39,733 bases of DNA from Streptomyces flavotricini (GCF_020639365.1 NZ_JAINUL010000001.1:7301213-7340945), one strand, 5' to 3'. Positions 31,522-39,470 are shown, numbered from the stretch's first letter. The notes: generated by a model not told the origin, from the letters alone. A program made the numbers and translations.

Positions 31522-32163
31522 GTGACGGTGGGGGAGCGGAACGAGCGCGGCACATCCGCGGCAGAGGTCTTCGACGACGTCGGCGCACGGTACGAGGAGG
31601 TGTTCGCGCGCGTCCCCGGGCAGCTCGCGGCATTGGACTGGCTGACCGCCCGCCTCGCCCCCGGCGCCCGCGTACTGGACGTGGGCAGCGGTACGGGCCG
31701 GCCGACCGCAGAGGCGCTCGCCCGGGCGGGCTGCGCGGTGACCGGCATCGACGTCTCGGCGCACATGGTCGACCTCGCGCGCTCCCGGGTCCCGCAGGCC
31801 CGCTTCGAGCAGGCCGACGTCCGCACGTACACGCCCGCGGAGGGCGGCTTCGACGCGGTGTGCTCCTTCTTCCCGCTGCTCGTGATGGGCCAGCGGGAGG
31901 TGGCCGCGGCCCTGGTGCGGATGGCCTCGTGGGTGGCGCCCGGCGGGTTCCTCGTACTGGCCACCGTGCCGGGGGACATCAGCGACCTCGACATCGTGTG
32001 GATGGGTCACGAGGTCACCGTCAGCAGCCTCTCCCCGGCGGAGCACCTGCGGCTGCTGGGCGAGGCGGGCCTGGAGGTGGTGGAGCACCACACCGCGCTG
32101 TTCCGCCCCGAAGGCGCTGAGCCGGAGGAGCACTTCTTCTGCCACGCCCGCCGACCCGCCTGA
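31522..32163 (+). CDS. SAM-dependent class I methyltransferase
   Basis: This 213-residue Rossmann-fold methyltransferase has motif I VLDVGSGTGRPTAEAL (about 51-66), an acidic motif II GIDVSAHMVDLAR and motif III-IV FEQADVRTYTPAEGGFDAVCSFFPLLVM. The acceptor is unknown; the lack of a long N-terminal domain fits a small-molecule enzyme. The GTG at 31522 is preceded by GGAGCGAG; GTG 31528 is possible. It sits between two FUSC exporter genes in the same direction, which hints that it may modify a compound that is exported. Confidence 0.88.
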   Translation: MTVGERNERGTSAAEVFDDVGARYEEVFARVPGQLAALDWLTARLAPGARVLDVGSGTGRPTAEALARAGCAVTGIDVSAHMVDLARSRVPQARFEQADVRTYTPAEGGFDAVCSFFPLLVMGQREVAAALVRMASWVAPGGFLVLATVPGDISDLDIVWMGHEVTVSSLSPAEHLRLLGEAGLEVVEHHTALFRPEGAEPEEHFFCHARRPA

Positions 32164-32182
32164 GCGGGCCGGCGCTGGTCCG

Positions 32183-32210
32183 TTGGCCGCGAGTGGCCGA
32201 AAAATACCCT
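32183..32210 (+). promoter_or_regulatory. Candidate promoter upstream of the second FUSC gene
   Basis: TTGGCC (32183-32188) and TACCCT (32205-32210) form a -35/-10 pair with a 16-base spacer. The expected transcription start, about seven bases further on, coincides with the palindrome at 32216. A second weak pair, TTGAGC (32249) and TTATCT (32273), is also present. Confidence 0.45.
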
Positions 32211-32215
32211 CCGGT

Positions 32216-32234
32216 ACTGGGCCAATGGCCCAGT
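32216..32234. promoter_or_regulatory. Putative Lrp/AsnC operator upstream of FUSC (copy 2)
   Basis: ACTGGGCCAATGGCCCAGT is a perfect inverted repeat (9-1-9; 10-1-10 counting the flanking T and A). It matches 17 of 19 bases of the site on the lrp promoter at 23682-23700. It begins at the predicted transcription start of the FUSC promoter, a position suited to repression. Confidence 0.6.
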
Positions 32235-32235
32235 A

Positions 32236-32436
32236 ATGCGGAGCTGTGTTGAGCCAGTGGGCCTTCGGATGCTTATCTGTGTCGTATCCATGTACTTACG
32301 GCGCCGCGCAGCGCCGGGCGGCAACGAGGCCGGTCCGGAGCGCGGTGCCTTCGCCGTGCCCGCCTGCCGCCCACCACCCCCGGGCGGACGCCGGACCGGC
32401 GCGCACCACTGCAAGGGGGGCGGCACACCGCCGTGA
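32236..32436 (+). other. Possible leader ORF upstream of FUSC, with a TTA codon
   Basis: An open frame of 66 codons begins at ATG 32236 (an inner ATG at 32290 gives 48 codons). It ends in a TGA overlapping the FUSC GTG start (GTGA). It contains one TTA Leu codon (32296-32298), read only by the bldA tRNA in Streptomyces. Its third positions are GC-rich in the later part. No good ribosome-binding site is seen and I recognise no family, so it may not be translated. Confidence 0.25.
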
Positions 32437-33935
32437 AGAGGATGTTCGTGGCTCCGGATCCGGGGCGCCTGAGAATGCGGAACTCGCTGCGGGCCGCGCT
32501 GGGCATCGGGCTCGCCGTCGCCGTCTCCGAGGTCTGCGGCCTCTCCCTCACCGCCTCCATCACCGGGGGACTGGCGGCCCTGCTGACCCTGTTCACCGTG
32601 CTCGACCCGACCGTGCGGGCCCAGCGGGTGACCAGCGCCCTGCTGCCCCTCGCCGGATTCCCCGTCCTCGCGCTGGCCACCACCCTCCACGGGACGCCGC
32701 TCGCCCGGGACGCCGCCTTCCTCGCCGTCGTGTTCGCCGGGGTCTACGCCCGCCGCTGGGGGCCGCGCGGGCACGCCCTCGGGATCTTCGGCTTCATGAT
32801 GTTCTTCGTCACGCAGTTCCTGCACGCCGTACCCGGCCAGCTGCCCGAGCTGTACGCCGCAGTCGGGCTGTCGCTGCTCGCCGCCGGAGCGGTGCGGTTC
32901 GTCTTCTGGCCGATCGAGCGGCGCACTCCGCCGCCGGCCGCGCCGCCGGGCCTGCCCGGCACCGGCCTGGCCCGGCCGACCACGCGGCAGGCCTTCCAGG
33001 CGACCGCCGCCTGCGCCTTCGCGCTCGGCATCGGCCAGGCGCTCTCCGACGACCGCTGGTACTGGGCCGTCGGCACCGCCTGGTGGATCTTCGTCAACAC
33101 CGCCTCCCGTGGCGAGACCCTCGTCCGCGGGTTCCGCCGGGTCGTCGGCACGGTCGTCGGCATCGCCGCCGGGCTGCTGATCGCCGTACCCCTGCACGGG
33201 GCGCCCGCGCCCACCGCGGCCCTGGTCGCCGTCTGCGTCTTCGGGATCTTCTACACCGCGGCGCCCTCGTACTCCTGGATGATGTTCTTCGTCACCGTCA
33301 TGGCCGGACTGCTGTACGGACTCCTCGGCGTGCTCCATCCCGGCCTGCTGCTCCTGCGCTTCGAGGAGACCGCCATCGGCGCGCTGGGGGCGGCCCTCGC
33401 CGTGGTGTTCGTCCTCCCGGTGACCACGCACGCCGCCAACGACGCCTGGATCCAGCGCGCCCTGCACTGCGTACGGGCCTCCACGGCGGCCGCCCTCGAC
33501 CGCCTCGCCGGGGACCCCGATGCCGATCCCGCCCCGCACGCGGCCGAACTCGAACTGCTGCTGGCCCGCGTACGGATGGCCCTCGCGCCCCTCGTCCACC
33601 CGCTGAGCCCGCTGCGCGCCCGCAAGGCCCGGGCCCGTCAGGTCCTCGCGCTGCTCGACGACTGCGCCCGCGAGGTGCGCGGACTGACGGCCGTCGCCGC
33701 CGACCCGCAGGCCTCGCACGACGCCCGCCTCGCCGCTGCGTGCTGGCGGGTGGAGAGCGCCGTCGAGGCGCTGACCGCCCCGCGGGCCACGGCGGAACGA
33801 GCCCTTCCCGTCCACCCCCGGCCGGCCGGCCCGGAACCGGTCCTCGCGCACCTGCACGGCCTGGAGCACGCCCTCGCGGCCCTGCACACCCCGCTGCGCA
33901 CCGACCCGCGCGCTCCCCTCGCCGTCGGCGCCTGA
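32433..33935 (+). CDS. FUSC family protein, aromatic acid exporter-like
   Basis: This 500-residue membrane protein has two FUSC-type hydrophobic halves: residues 15-165 (SLRAALGIGLAVAVSEVCGL, FGFMMFFVTQFLHAVPG) and 185-335 (FQATAACAFALGIGQALSDDRWYWAVGTAWWIFVN). A soluble helical C-terminus rich in Arg and Ala follows. Related proteins export aromatic carboxylic acids. The GTG at 32433 has AAGGGGGG 12 bases upstream, a long spacing; ATG 32442 or 32475 could also be used. A 269-base leader holds a promoter candidate, the 19-bp palindrome shared with the lrp promoter, and a possible leader ORF. Lrp-type control of this exporter is the main inference. Confidence 0.88.
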   Translation: MKRMFVAPDPGRLRMRNSLRAALGIGLAVAVSEVCGLSLTASITGGLAALLTLFTVLDPTVRAQRVTSALLPLAGFPVLALATTLHGTPLARDAAFLAVVFAGVYARRWGPRGHALGIFGFMMFFVTQFLHAVPGQLPELYAAVGLSLLAAGAVRFVFWPIERRTPPPAAPPGLPGTGLARPTTRQAFQATAACAFALGIGQALSDDRWYWAVGTAWWIFVNTASRGETLVRGFRRVVGTVVGIAAGLLIAVPLHGAPAPTAALVAVCVFGIFYTAAPSYSWMMFFVTVMAGLLYGLLGVLHPGLLLLRFEETAIGALGAALAVVFVLPVTTHAANDAWIQRALHCVRASTAAALDRLAGDPDADPAPHAAELELLLARVRMALAPLVHPLSPLRARKARARQVLALLDDCAREVRGLTAVAADPQASHDARLAAACWRVESAVEALTAPRATAERALPVHPRPAGPEPVLAHLHGLEHALAALHTPLRTDPRAPLAVGA

Positions 33936-34073
33936 TCCCGGCCGGGCGCCTGATCCACGAGGTCAGGGCCCTGATGGCGGCGGATCCTACGCCCTGGCGG
34001 ACCCCCTCCGCAGGCTAATGACCGGAAGATCACCCGGTGGAGTTGCTCCGGCCGTACGTGCGGTATGCCGCTG

Positions 34074-34086
34074 ACCTGCGGCAGGT
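34074..34086. promoter_or_regulatory. Operator-like inverted repeat upstream of nos
   Basis: ACCTGCGGCAGGT is a perfect 6-1-6 inverted repeat, overlapped by a 6-6-6 repeat TGCCGC/GCGGCA (34066-34083). It lies 79 bases before the nitric oxide synthase start codon, in the 229-base gap after the FUSC gene. The binding protein is unknown. Confidence 0.35.
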
Positions 34087-34164
34087 ACAACGGGTGGTTG
34101 TTGGTAGCACATTCATCCGGCACGTACAGGGTGGATCTGGTCGGACAGGGGGTAACCGCCCGGG

Positions 34165-35301
34165 ATGGAAATACTTCAACAGCGCTCGACCACAGCCCAA
34201 GTGTGGGAAGCGGCCGAGGAGTTCATCCGACTCTTCCACCGGGAGGGTCCGCAGGCGGGTGATCCGCGGGCCCGGCTCGCCGCCGTCCGGGCCGAGCTCG
34301 CGGACACCGGAAGCTACCGGCACACCCCGCAGGAGCTCGTCCACGGGGCCCGTGTCGCCTGGCGCAACAGTAACCGCTGCATCGGCAGGCTGTATTGGAA
34401 CTCGCTGCGGGTGCGCGACCGCCGCGAGCTCACCGACGCCGACGAGATAGCCGCCGAGTGCTTCGAGCACCTGCGCGACGCGACCAACGGCGGCCGCGTC
34501 AGGCCGACCATCACCGTCTTCGCCCCGGACACCCCCGACCGCCCCGGCCCGCTGATCTGGAGCGAGCAGCTCGTCCGGTACGCCGGTTACGGCGACCACC
34601 ACTCCGTCACCGTGGGCGACGCCCGCAACGCACCGCTCACCAGCGCGCTGCTCGGCCTCGGCTGGACCGGGGGCGCGGGTACCCCCTTCGATCTGCTGCC
34701 GCTGGTGGTCCAGGGCGTCGACGACAAGCCCCGCTGGTTCGACACCCCCGCGGACGCCGTGCTGGAAGTCCCGATCGAGCACCCCGACGACGCCGGCTGG
34801 GCGGGCTGGGGGCTGCGTTGGCACGCCGTACCCGCCATCTCCAACATGTGCCTGGAGATCGGCGGCATCCACTATCCGGCCGCACCCTTCAACGGCTGGT
34901 ACATGGGGACCGAGATCGGCGCCCGCAACCTCGCGGACACCGACCGGTACAACCTCCTCCCCGCCGTCGCCCGGCGCCTCGGCCTCGACACCGCCAGCGA
35001 CCGCTCGCTGTGGAAGGACCGCGCGCTCGTCGAGCTCAACCGGGCCGTGCTGCACTCCTTCGACCGGGCCGGGGTCACCATCGCGGACCACCACACCGAA
35101 TCCCGGCGCTTCCTCAGCCACATGGAGCGCGAGGAGCGCAAGGGGCGCGAGGTGGGCGCCGACTGGTCCTGGATCGTGCCGCCGATCTCGGGCTCGGCGA
35201 CCCCGGTCTTCCACCGCACGTACGAGGACCGGCCCAGCTCGACGGCGTACGTGCACCACCCGGGTGCGCAGGAACGGGCCCAAGGGCGGGATCTGGTCTA
35301 G
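34165..35301 (+). CDS. nos: Bacterial nitric oxide synthase oxygenase
   Basis: This 378-residue NOS oxygenase domain converts L-arginine to citrulline and NO using heme and a pterin. The proximal heme ligand is Cys72 in WRNSNRCIGR (66-75). The substrate-binding Glu is Glu250 in FNGWYMGTEIGARN (242-255). Other conserved stretches are WGLRWHAVPAISNMCLEIGG and ADWSWIVPPISGS. As in all bacterial NOS proteins no reductase domain is fused, and none is encoded in this window, so electrons must come from another flavoprotein. The start at 34165 is the first in frame; the Shine-Dalgarno is weak. It sits after a FUSC exporter and before a lactonase. No nitrating P450 (TxtE type) is adjacent. Confidence 0.95.
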   Translation: MEILQQRSTTAQVWEAAEEFIRLFHREGPQAGDPRARLAAVRAELADTGSYRHTPQELVHGARVAWRNSNRCIGRLYWNSLRVRDRRELTDADEIAAECFEHLRDATNGGRVRPTITVFAPDTPDRPGPLIWSEQLVRYAGYGDHHSVTVGDARNAPLTSALLGLGWTGGAGTPFDLLPLVVQGVDDKPRWFDTPADAVLEVPIEHPDDAGWAGWGLRWHAVPAISNMCLEIGGIHYPAAPFNGWYMGTEIGARNLADTDRYNLLPAVARRLGLDTASDRSLWKDRALVELNRAVLHSFDRAGVTIADHHTESRRFLSHMEREERKGREVGADWSWIVPPISGSATPVFHRTYEDRPSSTAYVHHPGAQERAQGRDLV

Positions 35302-35359
35302 ACCTTCTGTTACCGTCGGCTCCGCACGGATCGGTCCGGAACGGTGGAGAGGGGATCTC

Positions 35360-36436
35360 GTGAACGGCACAGAGGGCACGGACGGCAGGGGGCGCGGCGG
35401 CGGACTGCGGGCCCACATCGGCTCGTTCACCTCGGGAGGCGGCCGCGGCATCACCACCGCGGCCGTGGACCCGGCGACCGGCGCGCTGACCCTCCTCTCC
35501 GCCACCGACGCGGTCGAGGACCCCTCGTACCTCGCCCTCGACCGGGACGCCGGGGTGCTCTACGCCGTGAGCGAGACGGAGCGGGGCGCGGCCGCCGCCT
35601 TCCGGCCCACCCCCGAGGGCCTCGCCGCACTCGGCCCCGCCGTCCCCGTCGCAGGCTCCGGGCCGACCCACCTCAGCGTGGCCGGACGCCGGCTGCTGAC
35701 CGCCAACTACACCTCCGGCGGAGTCAGCAGCCTGCCGCTCGCCGCGGACGGCAGCCTCTCCGGGCCCGCCTCGGTCCTCGCGCACGAGGGCTCCGGCCCC
35801 GACACGAGCCGCCAGGAACGGCCGCACGCCCACCAGGTACTGCCCGATCCGAGCGGCCGCTGGGTGCTCAGCGTGGACCTCGGCACCGATTCGGTCCGGG
35901 TCTGCGCGCCGGACCCGGCCACCGGAGCACTGCTCCTGCACGGCGAGACCGCGCTGCGCGCCGGGACGGGCCCGCGCCACCTCGCCTTCCACCCCGGCGG
36001 CGAGGTGGCCTACGTGCTGCACGAGCTGGAGCCGCAGCTGACCGTCTGCCGCTGGAACGCGGACTCCGGGCGACTGGACCCGGTCGCCGAGGTTCCGGTC
36101 GCGTCCGCGGCCGCTCCGGGGGCCGTACGGGCCTACCCCTCGGCCGTGGTGACTTCGCCCGACGGCCGCTTCGTGTGGGCGGCCGTGCGCGGGGCCGATG
36201 CCATCGCCACCCTCTCGCTCGCCGCCGGGGCCGAGGAGCCGCAGCTCACGGACAGCGTGGACTGCGGCGGCAGCTGGCCGCGGGACCTCGCCGCCGACCC
36301 CTCGGGGCGCCGGCTGTACGCGGCCAACGAGCGCTCCGGTGACGTCACCTGGTTCGACGTCGACCCGCTCACCGGCCGGCCGCACCGGGCCGGCTCGGTG
36401 GCGGTGCCCGCCGCGACCTGTGTGGTCTTCGCCTGA
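35360..36436 (+). CDS. Lactonase family beta-propeller protein (6-phosphogluconolactonase-like)
   Basis: This 358-residue seven-bladed beta-propeller is of the Pgl/lactonase family. The repeating blade pattern is visible: PSYLALDRDAGVLYAVSE, PTHLSVAGRRLLTANYTSGGV, PHAHQVLPDPSGRWVLSVDLGTD, PRHLAFHPGGEVAYVLHEL and PRDLAADPSGRRLYAANERSGDV. HAHQ is the typical active-site-like motif of the family. Whether the true substrate is 6-phosphogluconolactone is not certain. The GTG at 35360 follows GGAGAGGGGATCTC. It begins 58 bases after nos on the same strand and ends before a long perfect hairpin. Confidence 0.9.
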   Translation: MNGTEGTDGRGRGGGLRAHIGSFTSGGGRGITTAAVDPATGALTLLSATDAVEDPSYLALDRDAGVLYAVSETERGAAAAFRPTPEGLAALGPAVPVAGSGPTHLSVAGRRLLTANYTSGGVSSLPLAADGSLSGPASVLAHEGSGPDTSRQERPHAHQVLPDPSGRWVLSVDLGTDSVRVCAPDPATGALLLHGETALRAGTGPRHLAFHPGGEVAYVLHELEPQLTVCRWNADSGRLDPVAEVPVASAAAPGAVRAYPSAVVTSPDGRFVWAAVRGADAIATLSLAAGAEEPQLTDSVDCGGSWPRDLAADPSGRRLYAANERSGDVTWFDVDPLTGRPHRAGSVAVPAATCVVFA

Positions 36437-36459
36437 CCCGGCCGCGGGCGCGCGCACGG

Positions 36460-36507
36460 ACGAGGGCCCGCGCCCCGGGAGTCGAACCCCGGGGCGCGGG
36501 CCCTCGT
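36460..36507. terminator. Bidirectional terminator with a 20-bp perfect stem
   Basis: Two perfectly complementary 20-base arms (36460-36479 and 36488-36507) enclose an eight-base loop, AGTCGAAC. The hairpin lies between the convergent lactonase and CbiX-like genes and is placed to stop transcription from both sides. Confidence 0.88.
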
Positions 36508-36527
36508 ACGAGCGGATCCGCGCGGGA

Positions 36528-37448
36528 TCAGTGTGCGGCGGCGCCCTGGGTGAGGCCGAGCGCCGCGGAGTACTGGGTGACGACCAGCTTGCCGAGCGCC
36601 GAATAGGCCCCGAGCACCTCGGCGGCCGCGCAGTCGGCCTCCTTGCAGGCCGTGTCCAGCAGCCCCTCGGCGGCCTCCGGGCCGATCAGGTAGGGAGCCA
36701 GCGCGAGCTGCGTCGAGCCCTCGCTGCGCAGCTGCTCGGCGACCGCGGCCACGGAGCCCTCCTGGTCGAGCGCGGCGGCCTTGACCGGCACCGCGAGGCG
36801 CGCGGCCAGCAGCATGCCGGTGACCGCGGCGGCCTGGACCGCCTCGCCGCCACCCGTGGTGGCCACGATGATGCCGTCGGCGGCGGTGGTGACGGTGAAC
36901 AGCCGGGCCCGGTCGGCGCGGGCCAGGCCGGCCTCGGAGAGGCGTACGTGCAGGCCCTCGGCGAGCAGCGGGTGCGGGCCGAGCACCTCGGCCAGCTCGA
37001 CGGCGGCCGAGGAGTCCATGACGGCCTGGCGCATCCGGCGCAGCAGGTCGGCGTCGGGGCCGGCGAGCAGCGGGACGACCACGGCGTCCGGGCCGGTCGG
37101 CGCGGGTACCTCGTGGCCGGCGGCGCGGGCGAACTCCGCGCGGGCGATGCGCTCGGCCGCGATCGAGGTCAGGACACGGGAGAGGGCCGGGAACTCGGAG
37201 CCGTCGGCGTCATCGCCCTCGAGGAAACCGATGCGGGCGTCGAGGCCCGGCAGCTCGGAGCGGCCGATGCTGACGATCTCTTCCGCGAGCCCCCGAGAGG
37301 CGGCGGAAGGGGCACCGGGCACGGCGAGCACCAGCGCGGGCGCGCCCTCGGGCGCCACCGCGGGCTCGGGTCGGCGGTGCCGTCCGGCAGGGCGGGGTCG
37401 CGGCATTCGTACGGGCAGGCCATTCGCGGGCCCAGTGGGGGAGCTCAT
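36528..37448 (-). CDS. CbiX/sirohydrochlorin chelatase-like protein without the usual histidines
   Basis: This 306-residue protein has the overall form of the CbiX/SirB chelatase family, two similar alpha/beta domains. The strand ALVLAVPGAPSA (38-49) replaces the family LVGHGSRDP, so the metal-binding His is absent. In the second half LALAPYLIGPEAAEGLL stands where the family has a PYxL..G.H segment; that His is absent too. Chelation of iron, cobalt or nickel is therefore doubtful; a regulatory or other binding role may be more likely. The N-terminal 35 residues are basic and Pro-rich. The start is the ATG at 37448. The upstream 109 bases contain a weak minus-strand promoter-like pair, TTGAAC (37549) and GATAAA (37525). 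Confidence 0.7.
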   Translation of the reverse strand: MSSPTGPANGLPVRMPRPRPAGRHRRPEPAVAPEGAPALVLAVPGAPSAASRGLAEEIVSIGRSELPGLDARIGFLEGDDADGSEFPALSRVLTSIAAERIARAEFARAAGHEVPAPTGPDAVVVPLLAGPDADLLRRMRQAVMDSSAAVELAEVLGPHPLLAEGLHVRLSEAGLARADRARLFTVTTAADGIIVATTGGGEAVQAAAVTGMLLAARLAVPVKAAALDQEGSVAAVAEQLRSEGSTQLALAPYLIGPEAAEGLLDTACKEADCAAAEVLGAYSALGKLVVTQYSAALGLTQGAAAH

Positions 37449-37557
37449 GGCGCCGCATGCTACTGGCTTATCGGAACCGAGTGTTCGGGCAGGGCCTCAA
37501 CGGGCGGCTTCTGTCCGTATTTATCCGGTGAATGTCGTATACCGTTCAACCGAAACG

Positions 37558-38244
37558 TCAACCTGCGGCCGGAAGCTGCCAGTCCACCGGCTGGGCTCCC
37601 TGGCGAACCAGCAGGTCATTGGTCTTGCTGAACGGCCGCGAGCCGAAGAATCCGTTGGCGGCGGACATGGGGGAGGGGTGGACGGACTCCACGGCCGGCA
37701 ACTCGCCGAGCAGCGGCCGCAGATTGCGGGCGTCCCGGCCCCACAGCACCGAAACGAGCGGCTTCCCGCGCGCGGCCAGCGCCCGGATGGCCTGCTCGGT
37801 GACGGCCTCCCAGCCCTTGCCCCGATGGCCCCCGGTCTTGCGCGGAGCGGTGGTCAGCGCGCGGTTCAGCAGCAGGACGCCCTGCCGGGTCCACGGGGTC
37901 AGGTCCCCGTTCGCCGGGCGGGGCACCCCGAGGTCGGCGTGCAGCTCGCGGAAGATGTTGTCGAGGCTGGGCGGCCACGGACTGACCTCGGGCGCGACCG
38001 AGAAGGACAGGCCCATCGCGTGCCCCGGGGTGGGGTACGGGTCCTGGCCGACGATGAGCACCTTCACCTCGTCGAAGGGCTGCTGGAAGGCGCGCAGCAC
38101 GTTCGCCCCGGCGGGCAGGTACGTCCTCCCCGCCGCGATCTCGGCGCGCAGGAAGTCGCCCATCGCGGCGATCTGCGCCGCCACCGGCTCCAGAGCCCGG
38201 GCCCAGCCCGGCTCGACGATCTCGTTCAACGGTCGTGCTGCCAC
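37558..38244 (-). CDS. ung: Uracil-DNA glycosylase, family 1
   Basis: This 228-residue enzyme removes uracil from DNA, the first step in base excision repair of deaminated cytosine, which matters in a GC-rich genome. The catalytic water-activating motif GQDPYP (66-71, Asp68), the uracil-recognition segment (VLLLNRALT, 123-131) and the DNA-intercalation loop HPSPMSA (189-195, His189) are intact. The start is GTG at 38244. It follows the BNR-repeat gene on the same strand by only 11 bases and is probably co-transcribed. Streptomyces often carry two ung paralogues; which one this is cannot be told here. Confidence 0.95.
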   Translation of the reverse strand: MAARPLNEIVEPGWARALEPVAAQIAAMGDFLRAEIAAGRTYLPAGANVLRAFQQPFDEVKVLIVGQDPYPTPGHAMGLSFSVAPEVSPWPPSLDNIFRELHADLGVPRPANGDLTPWTRQGVLLLNRALTTAPRKTGGHRGKGWEAVTEQAIRALAARGKPLVSVLWGRDARNLRPLLGELPAVESVHPSPMSAANGFFGSRPFSKTNDLLVRQGAQPVDWQLPAAG

Positions 38245-38255
38245 GGCGAGTCACT

Positions 38256-39359
38256 CTACTGGCCGATCGGGCGGGCGACGACCGCCGCCCGTACGCACAG
38301 GACGTCGGGCAGGTGCTCGGCCAGGAGCCGCCAGCTGTCCCCGTCGTCGTGGCTGGCGTACAACTCGCCGTTGCGGTTGCCGAAGTAGACCCCTGCCGGG
38401 TCGCCGTCGTCCGTGCACAGGGCGTCCCGCAGCACCGTCCCGTAGTGGTCCCCGGCCGGCAGGCCGCGGGTGAGCGGCTCCCAGGTCGCGCCGGCGTCCC
38501 GGGTGCGGAACACCCGGCACCGGTGCTCCGCCGGGACCCGGTCGGAGTCGGCGTTGAGCGGGAAGACGTAGGCGGTGTCGGGCCGGTGCGGGTGCGCGGC
38601 CACCGCGAAGCCGAAGTCGGAGGGCAGGCCGGCGCCGATGTCGGTCCACCGGGCCCCGGCGTCGTCGCTGCGGTACACGCCCCAGTGGTTCTGCAGGTAG
38701 AGCCGTTTCCGGTCGCCGGCGTCCTGGGCGATCTTGTGCACGCACTGGCCGAACTCCGGATGCGGATCCGGCAGGAACACCGCCGACACGCCTTCGTTGG
38801 ACGGGGTCCAGCGGGCGCCGCCGTCCTGCGTCCGGAACACCCCGGCGGTGGAGACCGCCACCGTCACCTTGGCGGGGTCGCCCGGATCCGTCAGCACCGT
38901 GTGCAGCCCCTCACCGCCGCCGCCCGGCACCCAGCTCCCCCGGCTCGGGTGCTCCCACAGCGGCCGGACCAGCTCGAAGGACTCCCCGCGGTCCGTCGAG
39001 CGGAACAGGGCGGCGGGCTCGGTCCCCGCGTACACCACGTCCGGCGCCTCGGGGCCGGCCGGATGCAGTTGCCAGACCCGCTCCAGGGAGGCCCCGGTGT
39101 CCTTCGGGAACTTCACGGCGGGGGCGGCGGGCTCGCGCCAGCTCGCCCCGAGGTCGTCGGAGCTGAACACGGACGGCCCCCAGTGCGAGCTGTCCGCGCC
39201 GACGAGCAGCCGGGGTACGGGACCCCGCCGGTCGATCGCGACGGCGTACACGGCCTGGGCGTTGAAATGGGGCCCGTCGAGCTCCCAGGGGTCATCACCC
39301 CGCCTGCGGCCGATGAACAGCCCCTTGCGGGTCCCCGCGAGCAGGATCACATCCGACAT
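38256..39359 (-). CDS. BNR/sialidase-like beta-propeller protein
   Basis: This 367-residue protein has bacterial-neuraminidase-repeat (Asp-box) motifs of the type S-x-D-x-G-x-x-W: SSDDLGASW, STDRGESF, TQDGGARW, SDDAGARW, TRDAGATW and SHDDGDSW. They are spaced as in a six-bladed propeller. No signal peptide is seen, and the sialidase catalytic Arg triad is not evident, so sialidase activity is unlikely; it resembles the WD40/YCF48-like exo-alpha-sialidase annotation group. The ATG at 39359 is chosen because GGAGGT lies seven bases upstream. Function is unknown. It is divergent from the WS/DGAT gene. Confidence 0.85.
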   Translation of the reverse strand: MSDVILLAGTRKGLFIGRRRGDDPWELDGPHFNAQAVYAVAIDRRGPVPRLLVGADSSHWGPSVFSSDDLGASWREPAAPAVKFPKDTGASLERVWQLHPAGPEAPDVVYAGTEPAALFRSTDRGESFELVRPLWEHPSRGSWVPGGGGEGLHTVLTDPGDPAKVTVAVSTAGVFRTQDGGARWTPSNEGVSAVFLPDPHPEFGQCVHKIAQDAGDRKRLYLQNHWGVYRSDDAGARWTDIGAGLPSDFGFAVAAHPHRPDTAYVFPLNADSDRVPAEHRCRVFRTRDAGATWEPLTRGLPAGDHYGTVLRDALCTDDGDPAGVYFGNRNGELYASHDDGDSWRLLAEHLPDVLCVRAAVVARPIGQ

Positions 39360-39457
39360 GATCGACACCTCCGGACTTCGTCGTCCCGGCCGTCGTGCTG
39401 CGTACCGTTCCAGCCAGTCTGCACCCGGCCACCGACAGCGGCCGGTCCGCCGATCCG

Positions 39458-39470
39458 CTGCTCTGAGCAG
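39458..39470. promoter_or_regulatory. Operator-like palindrome in a divergent promoter region
   Basis: CTGCTCTGAGCAG is a perfect 6-1-6 inverted repeat in the 216-base gap between the BNR gene (minus) and the WS/DGAT gene (plus). A regulator of one or both genes may bind it; no regulator gene is adjacent within the window. Confidence 0.35.

Noticed and set aside
32246..34018. A 590-codon plus-strand frame over the second FUSC gene
   Set aside because: Its composition is Arg/Pro/Ala-rich shadow sequence, while the other frame encodes a clear FUSC membrane protein.
34600..35363. Antisense and alternate-frame open stretches over nos
   Set aside because: Arg/Pro-rich shadow translations; the NOS frame is unambiguous.
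36460..36507. Hairpin loop that reads GTTCGACT on the minus strand, like a tRNA T-loop
   Set aside because: No acceptor, D or anticodon arm can be found around it; the 20-bp perfect stem between convergent genes fits a terminator.
37521..37561. TTGACG (37561) with TATACG (37541) as a promoter for the CbiX-like gene
   Set aside because: The spacer is only 14 bases, too short for a normal -35/-10 pair; a weaker alternative is mentioned in the gene entry.
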